In this document: positions 27,670 to 35,819 of the stretch, piece by piece
How the letters are laid out: each line of letters opens with the position of its first letter
Position numbering within the stretch: the first letter of the stretch is position 1
NCBI RefSeq assembly: GCF_009932555.1
Contig: NZ_BLJO01000004.1
Location: 1-64,000 of the forward strand
Direction: 5' to 3'
DNA length: 64,000 nucleotides
Source of the DNA: Steroidobacter agaridevorans
GTDB taxonomy: Bacteria > Pseudomonadota > Gammaproteobacteria > Steroidobacterales > Steroidobacteraceae
Position numbers and translations under genes: made by a program
Notes under the pieces: model-generated
The model's input: only the letters and a program-made list of their open reading frames with translations
Told to the model about the DNA's origin: nothing
Database searches by the model: none

Positions 27670-28362
27670 ATGACTGCACTCGTGACTTTGCGCAATGTCA
27701 CCAAGAGCTATGTTCGCGGTAAGCAGAAGGTGGAAGTGCTTCATGGAGTCGATCTGACGATCGAGACCGGTGAGTTCCTGGCGCTGATGGGCCCGTCGGG
27801 CTCGGGCAAAACCACGTTGCTGAACCTGGTCGCCGGCCTGGATCAGCCCACCAGCGGCGAAGTGCTGGTGGCGGGCGATCGCATCGATCGACTGTCGCGC
27901 GGCAGCCTGTCGGATTGGCGCGCCCGGCACATCGGCTTCATTTTCCAGTTCTACAACCTGCTGCCGGTGTTGACCGCCGAGGCCAACGTCGAAGTGCCGT
28001 TGCTGCTGACCAATCTTTCCAAGGCCGAGCGGCGCCGGCGCGTGCAGGTTGCGCTGGAGCTGGTCGGTCTCGCCGAGCGGGCCCGGCACAAACCCAACGA
28101 ATTGTCGGGCGGTCAGCAGCAGCGCGTCGCCATTGCCCGCGCCATCGTCTCCGATCCCACGCTGCTGGTTTGCGACGAGCCCACCGGCGACCTCGACCGG
28201 CAGAACGCCGAAGAGATCATGAATCTGCTGCAGGCGTTGAACCGCAGCCAGAACAAAACCATCGTGATGGTGACGCACGACCCGAAAGCCGCCGAGTACG
28301 CCTCGCGCGAGCTGCATCTCGACAAGGGCCTGCTCACCAACGATACAAGGCGCGCGGCGTGA
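27670..28362 (+). CDS. ABC transporter ATP-binding protein (MacB/LolD type)
   Basis: A 230-residue ATPase that powers the two permeases encoded next. Walker A GPSGSGKTT (41-49), signature LSGGQQQR (145-152), Walker B LLVCDE (165-170) and a D-loop GDLD are intact. The sequence is of the MacB/LolD/FtsE class, which work as mechanotransmission exporters rather than classical pumps. The frame is open upstream over the preceding gene, but the ATG before TALVTLRNVTKSY is the family start. Its stop overlaps the next start in a GTGA. Confidence 0.95.
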   Translation: MTALVTLRNVTKSYVRGKQKVEVLHGVDLTIETGEFLALMGPSGSGKTTLLNLVAGLDQPTSGEVLVAGDRIDRLSRGSLSDWRARHIGFIFQFYNLLPVLTAEANVEVPLLLTNLSKAERRRRVQVALELVGLAERARHKPNELSGGQQQRVAIARAIVSDPTLLVCDEPTGDLDRQNAEEIMNLLQALNRSQNKTIVMVTHDPKAAEYASRELHLDKGLLTNDTRRAA

Positions 28363-29510
28363 AATATTTCAGCCTCGTCTGGGCCGGGCTGTGGCGCAAG
28401 AAGACGCGCACCGTGTTCACGATGATCTCCATCGTGATCGCGTTCCTGCTGTTCGGCCTGTTGCAAGGGATCAATCAGGGCTTCAGCACGGCGCTGTCCC
28501 GCCTGGATGTGGATCGCTTGTACGTGACTGCACGCACCGGCATGACCGACGGCATGCCGATTTCCTATCTGCCTCGCATTCGCAATGTTGCGGGCGTGCG
28601 CGCCGTCTCCATGTGGGCGTACTTCGGCGGCTACTATCAGGACGCTCGCAATCCCGTGCCGGCTTTCGCGACCGATGCGGTCGAGCTGATGAAGGTCTAC
28701 AAGGAAATCAAGATTCGCCCCGAGTACATCGAGGCCATGGCCAAGACCCGCACCGGCGCGCTGATCGGCGACGCGCTCGCGGCGAAGCACGGCTGGAAAG
28801 TCGGCGACCGCGTGCCGATCGGCACGTCGATCTGGACCAACAAGTCCGGCAGCAATACCTGGGAGTTCGACATCGTCGGCACGTTCGACTCGAGCGCGTA
28901 TGGCGCCGGCTTTCCCTCGTTCTACTTGAACTACAGCTACTTCGACGAAGCGCGGCAGTTCGGTACCGGCCAGGTTCATTACTACATCGTTTCCCTGCAG
29001 GATCCCAAGCAGGCGCAGCGCGTCTCGCGCGAGATCGACGATATGTTCGCCAACTCGTCGGTGGAAACGCGCACGCAAACCGAGTCCGCGCTGGCGCAGT
29101 CCCAGCTCAAGCAATTGGGCGACATCAACTTCATCGCCAATGCGATCGTGGGCGCGGTGCTGTTCACGCTGTTGTTCCTGACCGCGAACACGATGATGCA
29201 GTCGGTGCGCGAGCGCACTTCTGAGTTGGCCGTGCTGAAGACGCTCGGCTATTCGGACACGAAGGTGTTGATTCTGGTGCTCACCGAGTCGCTGCTGTTG
29301 TGCTTGTTTGCTGCCGCGGTCGGTATCGGGTTGGCCGCACTGGTATTCGAATCGCCGGCGCTGCAGACATTGTTCGGCAACTTCTCCATGCCGTTGTTCG
29401 TGGCGAGCATGGGCGCGGGCATCGCGGTGTTCGTCGCGTTCGTCAGCGGCTTTCCGCCGGCATGGCGGGCGCGACAGCTGAACATCGTCGACGCCCTGGC
29501 CGGACGTTGA
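28359..29510 (+). CDS. ABC transporter permease (FtsX/MacB type)
   Basis: A 383-residue permease with an N-terminal transmembrane helix (about 15-40), a large periplasmic domain and three C-terminal helices. This is the FtsX/MacB_PCD topology. A GTG start overlaps the ATPase stop by four bases, showing tight coupling. The C-terminus shows SVRERTSELAVLKTLGYSD, the conserved cytoplasmic coupling motif. It is one of two non-identical permeases here and probably forms a heterodimer with the next product. No HlyD/MacA adaptor gene is in the operon. Confidence 0.93.
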   Translation: MKYFSLVWAGLWRKKTRTVFTMISIVIAFLLFGLLQGINQGFSTALSRLDVDRLYVTARTGMTDGMPISYLPRIRNVAGVRAVSMWAYFGGYYQDARNPVPAFATDAVELMKVYKEIKIRPEYIEAMAKTRTGALIGDALAAKHGWKVGDRVPIGTSIWTNKSGSNTWEFDIVGTFDSSAYGAGFPSFYLNYSYFDEARQFGTGQVHYYIVSLQDPKQAQRVSREIDDMFANSSVETRTQTESALAQSQLKQLGDINFIANAIVGAVLFTLLFLTANTMMQSVRERTSELAVLKTLGYSDTKVLILVLTESLLLCLFAAAVGIGLAALVFESPALQTLFGNFSMPLFVASMGAGIAVFVAFVSGFPPAWRARQLNIVDALAGR

Positions 29511-29523
29511 GCAGGGTGGCCCT

Positions 29524-30714
29524 ATGAAAATGTTCCGTCAGATCGGCGCGGTCACCGCGATGAATTTCCGCAGCCTGCCGCAGCGGGTGAGCACGTCGCT
29601 GGTCGTCGTCATCGGCATCGCCGGCGTCGTCGCGGTGCTCGTGTCGGTGCTCGCAATGTCCACAGGGTTGATTCGCACGATGGAAAGCACGGGCCGCGAC
29701 GATCGCGCCATTGTCATGCGCAACGGCTCGATCGCCGAGACGTCGAGCGCGCTCGACCGGAATTCGGCGAAGCTGATCGTCGATGGCGCAGGCATCAAAC
29801 GTGACGAGAACGGCGAGCCGATTCTGTCTGCGGAGACGTTCCGCATCCTGAGCCTGCGCAAGCAGGCGGATGACGCCGAGGTGAGTGCAATCCTGCGGGG
29901 CGTCGGTCCGAAAATCCTCGCGGTGCGTCCCGAGCTGAAGATTATCGAAGGCCGGATGTTTCAGCCGGCGGTGGCCGAGGTGATCGTCGGCAAATCGGCG
30001 CACGCGCAGTTCAAAGGCTTGAATGTCGGCGACGTGGTCCGGTCGCGAGGCGCGAACTGGACCGTGGTGGGAGTGTTCGATACCGGTGGCGATGCGCACG
30101 AATCGTCGCTGATGACGGACGCGGAAACCTTGATCTCCATCGATCAGCGCGGTTCGTTCCAAAGTGTCACCGCCTTGCTCGAATCGCCAGCGGCATTCCA
30201 GGCGTTCAAGGATTCGTTGAGCGCCAACCCGGCGCTCGCCATCGACGTGGTGCGCGAGCGCGATTATTACCAACAACAATCGAAGACCATGGCCAACATC
30301 ATCTCCATCATTGCTTATGTGGTGGGCGGCATCATGGCGGTGGGCGCGGTGTTCGCCGCTCTGAACACCATGTACTCGGCCGTGAGTGCCCGCTTACAGG
30401 AGATTGCAACGTTGCGAGCGCTCGGGTTCGGTTCAACCGCGATGGTCATGTCGGTGCTGGCCGAAGCGCTGATTCTGGCGTTGATCGGCGGTGTCATCGG
30501 CGCGCTGCTCGCGTGGGGATTCTTCAATGGCAATACCGTGAGCACGTTAGGCGGTGCGGGCGGTCTCGGCCAGGTGGTGTTCGAGCTGAGCGTCAGCCCG
30601 CAACTGATGATTCTTGGCGTTGTCTGGGCCTGCGTCATCGGCGTGCTCGGCGGTTTGTTCCCTGCATTGCGGGCCGCGCGCTTGCCGGTGGCCGTGGCCT
30701 TAAGGGCGGTTTAG
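29524..30714 (+). CDS. ABC transporter permease (FtsX/MacB type), second subunit
   Basis: A 396-residue permease of the same topology as its neighbour: one N-terminal helix, a periplasmic domain and three C-terminal helices, with SARLQEIATLRALGFGS as the coupling motif. AGGGTGG precedes the ATG and the gap to the first permease is 13 bp. The periplasmic domains of the two permeases differ, as expected of a heterodimeric exporter. The cargo is unknown; lipoproteins, peptides and lipids are all possible for this class. Confidence 0.93.
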   Translation: MKMFRQIGAVTAMNFRSLPQRVSTSLVVVIGIAGVVAVLVSVLAMSTGLIRTMESTGRDDRAIVMRNGSIAETSSALDRNSAKLIVDGAGIKRDENGEPILSAETFRILSLRKQADDAEVSAILRGVGPKILAVRPELKIIEGRMFQPAVAEVIVGKSAHAQFKGLNVGDVVRSRGANWTVVGVFDTGGDAHESSLMTDAETLISIDQRGSFQSVTALLESPAAFQAFKDSLSANPALAIDVVRERDYYQQQSKTMANIISIIAYVVGGIMAVGAVFAALNTMYSAVSARLQEIATLRALGFGSTAMVMSVLAEALILALIGGVIGALLAWGFFNGNTVSTLGGAGGLGQVVFELSVSPQLMILGVVWACVIGVLGGLFPALRAARLPVAVALRAV

Positions 30715-30774
30715 TCCGCAGCGCCATCCCTGCGGGACACATTTTGTTATTCTGGGGGCGGAGCGGGCGCCCCC

Positions 30775-31845
30775 ATGCAACAAACGATTCGATTCATAAA
30801 ATCCGCGGACGGCACGCGTCTGGCGGTCGGCACATCGGGGCAGGGAGCGCCGCTGGTGAAGTCGGCCAACTGGCTGTCGCATCTGGAGTTCGACTGGCAA
30901 AGCCCGGTGTGGCGGCACTGGTTTCGCTTTCTCTCCGCCGGCCGGCAGCTGATTCGTTTCGATCCCCGCGGCTGCGGACTCTCGGATTGGAATGTCGCCG
31001 ATCTCTCGCATGCCGCTCAGGTCGCGGACCTCGAAGCGATCGTCGATGCTTCCGATCTGGAAACGTTTCCGCTGCTCGGCGTTTCACAAGGCGGCGCTGC
31101 CTGTATCGAGTACGCCGTGCGCCATCCGGAGCGGGTCAGCAAGCTGCTCTTGCATGGTTGCTACGCTGAAGGCTGGGCGCAACGAGGCGACGATTCGCGA
31201 CGCCACGGCGAGGCGCTGGTCGAGCTGATCCGTCAGGGTTGGGGCCAGGAGAATCCGGCGTTCCGCCTGTTGTTTGCTTCGTTGTTCATCCCGGACGCGA
31301 CGACCGAGCAGGTCCGCTGGTTCTCGGACCTGATGCGCACCACGACAGAACCGGAGATTGCCGCCCGAATCATCGAATCGTTCGGGCAGATCAATGTTCG
31401 CTCGCTGTTGCCTCTGGTGAAAGTGCCGACCGTCGTGGTGCATGCTCGCAATGACGCCCGCATTCCCTTCGATCAAGGCCGGCTGCTGGCCGCCGAGATT
31501 CCCAACGCCAGTTTCGTGACGTTGGAGAGCCGGAATCACATTCTCATCGAGAGCGAACCGGCGTGGGCCCGGTTCGGCGAGGCGTTCAACGAATGGATGG
31601 GCGTCACTGAGCCCTCCGATGCCGGCGTTCAAGCGATCGCGCCAGTGGATCTGGCGGAACTGACCGCTCGTGAGAACGCAATCCTTCGCCTGGTAGCGCA
31701 GGGTGCTGCGAATGGGGAAATCGCACGGCGCCTGTTCATCAGCGAGAAAACGGTGCGCAATCACCTGACGAACATTTTCGAGAAGTTGGGCGTGGAATCG
31801 CGCGCCCGGGCCATCGTCGTGGCCCGCGACCGGGGCGTCGCATAG
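30775..31845 (+). CDS. Alpha/beta hydrolase fused to a LuxR-type HTH domain
   Basis: A 356-residue fusion. Residues 1-275 are an alpha/beta hydrolase with nucleophile Ser104 in GVSQGG, Asp227 in ARNDARIP and His255 in ESRNHILIE, so the triad looks complete. Residues 296-350 are a LuxR/GerE helix-turn-helix (LTARENAILRLVAQG...EKTVRNHLTNIFEKLGV). Such proteins could be regulators that bind or hydrolyse a small ligand; ligand and target are unknown. A GGCGGAG-like site precedes the ATG. A di-iron protein gene follows in the same direction, making it a candidate target. Confidence 0.92.
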   Translation: MQQTIRFIKSADGTRLAVGTSGQGAPLVKSANWLSHLEFDWQSPVWRHWFRFLSAGRQLIRFDPRGCGLSDWNVADLSHAAQVADLEAIVDASDLETFPLLGVSQGGAACIEYAVRHPERVSKLLLHGCYAEGWAQRGDDSRRHGEALVELIRQGWGQENPAFRLLFASLFIPDATTEQVRWFSDLMRTTTEPEIAARIIESFGQINVRSLLPLVKVPTVVVHARNDARIPFDQGRLLAAEIPNASFVTLESRNHILIESEPAWARFGEAFNEWMGVTEPSDAGVQAIAPVDLAELTARENAILRLVAQGAANGEIARRLFISEKTVRNHLTNIFEKLGVESRARAIVVARDRGVA

Positions 31846-31986
31846 TCCTATCGGGCAGGTTTTGAAGCAGACCGGGACATTTGTCCCGCTCGTATGGCGC
31901 TGCGAATGAGCCTTCTGCCTCATGCGCCGCTTGCCATAAATCTGCAACATGCGCGCACTTTGAAAACCCGCTCGCGAGTCAAACGT

Positions 31987-32970
31987 ATGAGTGCCGCAGC
32001 CGCCATGGTGGTGTCGCCCGCCGCCGAAAAGCTCTTCCAGGAAAATTCCGACCGTGCCCGCTATGCCCGCTGCATCAAGGCGTCCAAACGAGTGCGCTGG
32101 GATATCGACGCCGACGTGTTCCGCGGCCGGACGTTCGATTTTCGCCGCAAGTTCCTGCCCGACGGTCTCACCAAGGTGGACGAGCTCGAGTTCCTCACTG
32201 TGGAGGAGAAGCGGGCGATGAGTCACGTGCAGGGGCGCAGCTATGCGTGCCTGTTCGGATTGGTGGAACGATTCATCAGCGCCAAGACGCTCGAGCTCGC
32301 CAGCAAGCAGGTGTTGGGCGATCAGGTCGCGCTCGAAGGGCTGGTGCGCTTCAGCGACGAAGAGCTGAAACATCAGGAACTGTTTCGCCGCATCGAAACG
32401 GCAATCGCCGCGCGCATGCCGGGTGGCTATGCTTCGATCGCCGATGCCAACGAAGTGGCGCGCACCGTGCTGAACAAATCCACGTGGGCGGTGCTGGCGC
32501 TGACCTGTCACATCGAGTTGTTCACGCAGGCTCACTATCGTGAAAGCCTGGAGCGCGACGACGAGCTGTCGGATCTGTATCGCGACATCTTCCGTTTCCA
32601 CTGGCTGGAGGAATGTCAGCACGCGGTCATGGACGAGATCGAGTGGAGTCGTGAGGATCGCAATCTCACGTCGGCGGAGCGTGACATTGCCGTCGACGAT
32701 TTCATTTCCCTGCTGCGCACACTCGATGAGGTAGTGAGCGCGCAGTCCTCGGCGGACGCGGGATATTTCATGCGGCTGTGTGAGCGCAGCTTCTCGCCGG
32801 CCGAGCAGCAGCAGATTCGGAACACGATGCTGCGAGCCTATCGCTGGCAGTACATCGTGTCGGGCGTCCAGCATCCGCAGTTCACCAAGATGCTGAGCAG
32901 CATGGTGACGCGCCAGCAGTTGCAGCGCGTGCAGGCGTCGCTGGCGCTGATGATGGGCGGACGAGTCTGA
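31987..32970 (+). CDS. AurF-like di-iron oxygenase / ferritin-like protein
   Basis: A 327-residue helical protein. Ligands fitting a di-iron site are Glu94, E126xxH129 (EELKH), Glu177 and E209xxH212 (EECQH), the ferritin-like pattern used by AurF/CmlI N-oxygenases and related proteins. No haem or flavin motif is seen. I place the start at MSAAAAMVV; ATGs at 31894 and 31906 would add 27-31 residues, and none has a good Shine-Dalgarno. It lies 141 bp after the hydrolase-LuxR gene, which may control it. The substrate is unknown, and a non-oxygenase ferritin-like role is possible. Confidence 0.75.
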   Translation: MSAAAAMVVSPAAEKLFQENSDRARYARCIKASKRVRWDIDADVFRGRTFDFRRKFLPDGLTKVDELEFLTVEEKRAMSHVQGRSYACLFGLVERFISAKTLELASKQVLGDQVALEGLVRFSDEELKHQELFRRIETAIAARMPGGYASIADANEVARTVLNKSTWAVLALTCHIELFTQAHYRESLERDDELSDLYRDIFRFHWLEECQHAVMDEIEWSREDRNLTSAERDIAVDDFISLLRTLDEVVSAQSSADAGYFMRLCERSFSPAEQQQIRNTMLRAYRWQYIVSGVQHPQFTKMLSSMVTRQQLQRVQASLALMMGGRV

Positions 32971-32977
32971 ACGCTGA

Positions 32978-32999
32978 GGGGCCGACGCTCGTCGGCCCC
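32978..32999. terminator. Hairpin between convergent genes
   Basis: GGGGCCGAC and GTCGGCCCC form a perfect 9-bp stem with a 4-nt loop, midway between two convergent stops. There is no T tract on either side; it may act in both directions or only stabilise 3' ends. Confidence 0.5.
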
Positions 33000-33014
33000 A
33001 TTCGGAACTACCGC

Positions 33015-33530
33015 TCAGGCCTGCGGAATGGGACCCAGGTAATCCAGCTTGCCGATCTCCACACCGCCATGACGCAGCAGTGCGTACGTGGTCGTGACGT
33101 GGAAGAAGAAGTTCGGCAGCGCCCAGTGGCGCGCGAAATCCACTGCCTTGAAGTTGAGCGAGGTGCGCGGCGTCTTGACCGTGACGATGCGGTTGTCGTC
33201 GCCGTCGAACTGCTGGGGCTTGAAGCCCTCCAGATAGTCGATGGTCTTGGTCACGCGCGCGATCAGTTCAGCCATCGTGGTCTCGGTGTCTTCGAACTTC
33301 GGCGGCTCAGTGCCGCTCAGGCGCGCGGCCGCGCCCTTGGCGGCGTCGCTCGCGATCTGAATCTGACGGGCCAGCGGCAGCATGTCCGGATACAGCCGCA
33401 TGGAAGCGAATACGTTGGGATCGAACTTGCGCGCTTCGGCATGCGCGACTGCCTTGTCCAGGATGGTTTTCAGGCTGCGCAACGAATGCAGGAACGTGGG
33501 AATCGACACGTCGTACAGTGACAGGCTCAT
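33015..33530 (-). CDS. DUF1993 family protein
   Basis: A 171-residue cytosolic protein of DUF1993, a DinB-like four-helix family without an assigned function. The opening MSLSLYDVSIPTFLHSLRSL and the RHWALPNFFFHVTTTYALLRHGGVEIGKLDYLG end are typical. GGAG nine bases upstream supports the start. It is the last gene of a minus-strand run that begins with bactofilin, but a 147-bp gap holding a palindrome separates it from the phosphatase before it. Confidence 0.9.
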   Translation of the reverse strand: MSLSLYDVSIPTFLHSLRSLKTILDKAVAHAEARKFDPNVFASMRLYPDMLPLARQIQIASDAAKGAAARLSGTEPPKFEDTETTMAELIARVTKTIDYLEGFKPQQFDGDDNRIVTVKTPRTSLNFKAVDFARHWALPNFFFHVTTTYALLRHGGVEIGKLDYLGPIPQA

Positions 33531-33653
33531 GGCGTGGTCTCCAGCCCCCCTGGGCTCTATTGGTTTGGCGCCGCGGATTATAGGTGGGCGGTAACATTCC
33601 GGTCTCCGGTCGGCGGACGGAATATTCAGCGCTCTGGATCACGAGTCTTTTGC

Positions 33654-33672
33654 CTGACACCGCAGGTGTCAG
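33654..33672. repeat. Small palindrome, REP-like
   Basis: CTGACACC and GGTGTCAG separated by GCA, flanked by a further GACACC. It starts six bases past the stop codon of the minus-strand phosphatase gene. There is no proper T tract. Similar TGTCTGACACC palindromes occur as dispersed repeats in gammaproteobacteria, so it may be a REP-type element. Confidence 0.5.
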
Positions 33673-33677
33673 ACACC

Positions 33678-34259
33678 TCACTGTCGAGCGAGCACCAACG
33701 TGTCGGCTTCGCGGCCGAGCTCGATCAGGCGCAGCCGGCCGTTGTCGTTGCCGATGACGGTGACCGATGCATGATCCGGCCGGACGCACACGACAGCATC
33801 GCTCTGCTGGGCGGCGCCGACGGCGGCATTGATCGCGATGAAATGAGTGTAGATGACGCAGTCGTGCTCGATGGCGAGCAAGGACTCGATCAGCTGACGG
33901 CGCCACTGCAGATAATCGATCGATCCTGGCGGCGCTTTCTCGTGCAGCTGTTGCCAGGTGCCGCGCATCGATGCGATCAGCCAGTCGCGTCGTTCGGTGG
34001 CGGCGATCGGCGGTGAGGGAATCTCCGCGACCGAAGCCATCGGCTCGGCGTTGCAGAACCAGATCTGTTCGAGCGGCTGCGCGGTTTCGCGGCAACGGCG
34101 CATCGGGCTGGAGTAGAGCGGCAGCCGGGACAACGAGCGGGCCAGCTCTTCAGCGGTGGATTGCGCTTGGGTCAGGCCGTTGGGGTCGAGGCCCGGATCG
34201 GGATCCTCGCCCCAGGACGCGGCGGGTTTGGCGTGTCGGACCAGATACAAACGTGGCAT
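33678..34259 (-). CDS. Histidine phosphatase family protein
   Basis: A 193-residue protein of the phosphoglycerate-mutase-like histidine phosphatase superfamily. The catalytic RHAK motif at residues 8-11 contains His9; SSPMRRCRETAQPL supplies the second arginine, and THFIAINAAVG gives the second histidine. No signal peptide, so cytosolic. It is 14 bp downstream of the zinc-ribbon gene on the same strand, so probably in an operon with bactofilin. The substrate is unknown. Confidence 0.9.
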   Translation of the reverse strand: MPRLYLVRHAKPAASWGEDPDPGLDPNGLTQAQSTAEELARSLSRLPLYSSPMRRCRETAQPLEQIWFCNAEPMASVAEIPSPPIAATERRDWLIASMRGTWQQLHEKAPPGSIDYLQWRRQLIESLLAIEHDCVIYTHFIAINAAVGAAQQSDAVVCVRPDHASVTVIGNDNGRLRLIELGREADTLVLARQ

Positions 34260-34273
34260 GCCGCCAGTTTGCG

Positions 34274-34633
34274 TTATTTTTCGGGCGGCTTGTACACGTC
34301 GACAGACAAGGTGACGGTCCGGCCCTCGTTCACGTTGAGCGCGCCGACCCCGACCACCTTGCGCTCGACTTCCTCGCCGCGGTCATTGCGGACCGAAATG
34401 ACGATCGAATATTCCCACGGCTCGCCTTCCGCCGGATGACGGAACCCGCCCTCGACCCGCAAGGCCGAGAAGGTGGCTTTCGCTCGCTGTTCCGCGACGG
34501 CCTTGGGATCGAAGCGCAGGTGGTGCTTGCACGCCGGGCAGATGCTCGCGCTTTCGAGAATGGTCGACTTGCAGTGCGGGCAGACGCGCGTCTTGCCATA
34601 GGCGGACGCGCGTCCCGAACCTATCGAAGCCAC
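34274..34633 (-). CDS. Zinc-ribbon protein of unknown function
   Basis: A 119-residue protein with a C4 zinc-ribbon (CPHC at 18-21, CPAC at 32-35), followed by an all-beta domain of about 75 residues (FSALRVEGGFRHPAEGEPW... GRTVTLSVDVYKPPEK). The start is GTG, five bases after the bactofilin stop; no good Shine-Dalgarno is visible, suggesting coupled translation. I do not recognise a named family. Its tight link to bactofilin suggests a role in assembling or anchoring the filament, but this is inference. Confidence 0.75.
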   Translation of the reverse strand: MASIGSGRASAYGKTRVCPHCKSTILESASICPACKHHLRFDPKAVAEQRAKATFSALRVEGGFRHPAEGEPWEYSIVISVRNDRGEEVERKVVGVGALNVNEGRTVTLSVDVYKPPEK

Positions 34634-34638
34634 GGCGG

Positions 34639-35109
34639 TTACTTACCGCCCTTCTCATCCCAGCCGAATTCGGCACGGCCGCGCATGCGAGAGCCCGCAG
34701 CGACGGTGAGCGAGCCAGCCTTCAGATCGCCGTTCAGCACGCCGGTCTGCAACAGCTCGACGCGCGTGGCCGCATCGATGTTGCCTTCCAGCTCGCCGCC
34801 GACGACGACGGTGTTGGCGCGAACGCTGCCGGTGATCTTGGCGCCCTGCTCGATGGTCAGGTTGCCCTGCACGTGCACGTCGCCCTTGAAATTACCTGCA
34901 ACGCGGACGTTGCCCGAGCCTTCGATCTTGCCTTCGATGGTCAGGCCGGCGGCCAGCACCGATTCCTTGTTATCCGCAGCAACGGCAGAGCGAGCCGCCG
35001 GCGCGGGGGTACGGGCTGTTTCGACACTCGCGACCGTGGCCACGGCTTTTTCCGGGGCGGGATCGGGGGTGTTCTGTTCCCTGCCGTACTGATCTTTCCA
35101 CAACGCCAT
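34639..35109 (-). CDS. Bactofilin (polymer-forming cytoskeletal protein)
   Basis: A 156-residue bactofilin. A disordered N-terminal tail (about 1-45, Pro/Ala/Glu-rich) precedes the beta-helical domain (about 50-140), with repeating segments such as VRVAGNFKGDVHVQGNLTIEQGA and VVVGGELEGNIDAATRVELL. Bactofilins form nucleotide-free filaments that position cell-wall enzymes. GAGGAG nine bases upstream fits the ATG. It is the first gene of a minus-strand cluster with the zinc-ribbon protein. It lies back to back with the hydroxylase operon. Confidence 0.93.
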   Translation of the reverse strand: MALWKDQYGREQNTPDPAPEKAVATVASVETARTPAPAARSAVAADNKESVLAAGLTIEGKIEGSGNVRVAGNFKGDVHVQGNLTIEQGAKITGSVRANTVVVGGELEGNIDAATRVELLQTGVLNGDLKAGSLTVAAGSRMRGRAEFGWDEKGGK

Positions 35110-35338
35110 ATCGGCACACTCCTCAAGTTGAACGAGCTGCGGTTAATTACACAGCCAGCTAAAACGTGTCAAACATTCCGACATGAAGCGTCGCGGGCTG
35201 GAGACAGCATTGCGAGGCTGTTCGTTCCGCCGCGTCGTTCAGTTGCGGCTTTTGCGATGCAGGAATACGGATTGTGAATTTGCTCACTCGCGGGCCTATA
35301 TTCGGACCGCACAACTCTAAGCCGGTGAGGATTTCTAC

Positions 35339-35818
35339 ATGATCAAGCTCACGGTCAATGGCCAGCCACGCGATGTGGACGTGTCGGGGGATACACCACT
35401 GCTTTGGGTGCTTCGGGATTCGTTGGGGCTGACAGGCACCAAGTTCGGCTGCGGGATGTCGCTGTGCGGAGCCTGCACCGTTCATGTCGAGGGTGCGCCA
35501 ACCCGCGCCTGTATCACGCCCGTCGAGAGTGTCGCGGGGAAGGCGATCACCACGATCGAAGGTCTGTCTTCCGATCGCAGTCATCCGGTGCAGAAAGCCT
35601 GGATGGAAATCGATGTGCCTCAATGCGGGTACTGCCAGTCCGGACAGATCATGTCGGCGGCGGCGCTGCTCGAGCAGAACCCGAAACCTTCCGATGCCGA
35701 TATCGATGCGGCGATGAGCGGCAACATTTGCCGCTGCGGCACCTATCCGCGCATTCGCAAGGCGATTCATAAAGCCGCGGCGATAGCCGCGGGGCAAACC
35801 GGCAGGGAGGGCGGCTGA
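35339..35818 (+). CDS. Molybdenum hydroxylase iron-sulfur subunit (isoquinoline 1-oxidoreductase alpha-like)
   Basis: A 159-residue small subunit with two [2Fe-2S] clusters: Cys38, 43, 46 and 58 (plant-ferredoxin type) and Cys96, 99, 131 and 133 (QCGYC, CRC). It transfers electrons from the molybdenum subunit encoded next. The start codon lacks a strong Shine-Dalgarno. The gap to the next gene is one base. No FAD-subunit gene follows, which matches the two-subunit IorAB type; electrons would pass to an outside acceptor such as a cytochrome. Confidence 0.95.
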   Translation: MIKLTVNGQPRDVDVSGDTPLLWVLRDSLGLTGTKFGCGMSLCGACTVHVEGAPTRACITPVESVAGKAITTIEGLSSDRSHPVQKAWMEIDVPQCGYCQSGQIMSAAALLEQNPKPSDADIDAAMSGNICRCGTYPRIRKAIHKAAAIAAGQTGREGG

Positions 35819-35819
35819 C

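Noticed and set aside
31084-32874. 596-codon minus-strand frame over the hydrolase-LuxR and di-iron genes
   Set aside because: Antisense to two genes with intact catalytic motifs; no domain seen in the translation.
33654-33672. Intrinsic terminator for the histidine phosphatase gene
   Set aside because: The stem is followed by GCAAAA rather than T residues on the gene's strand.
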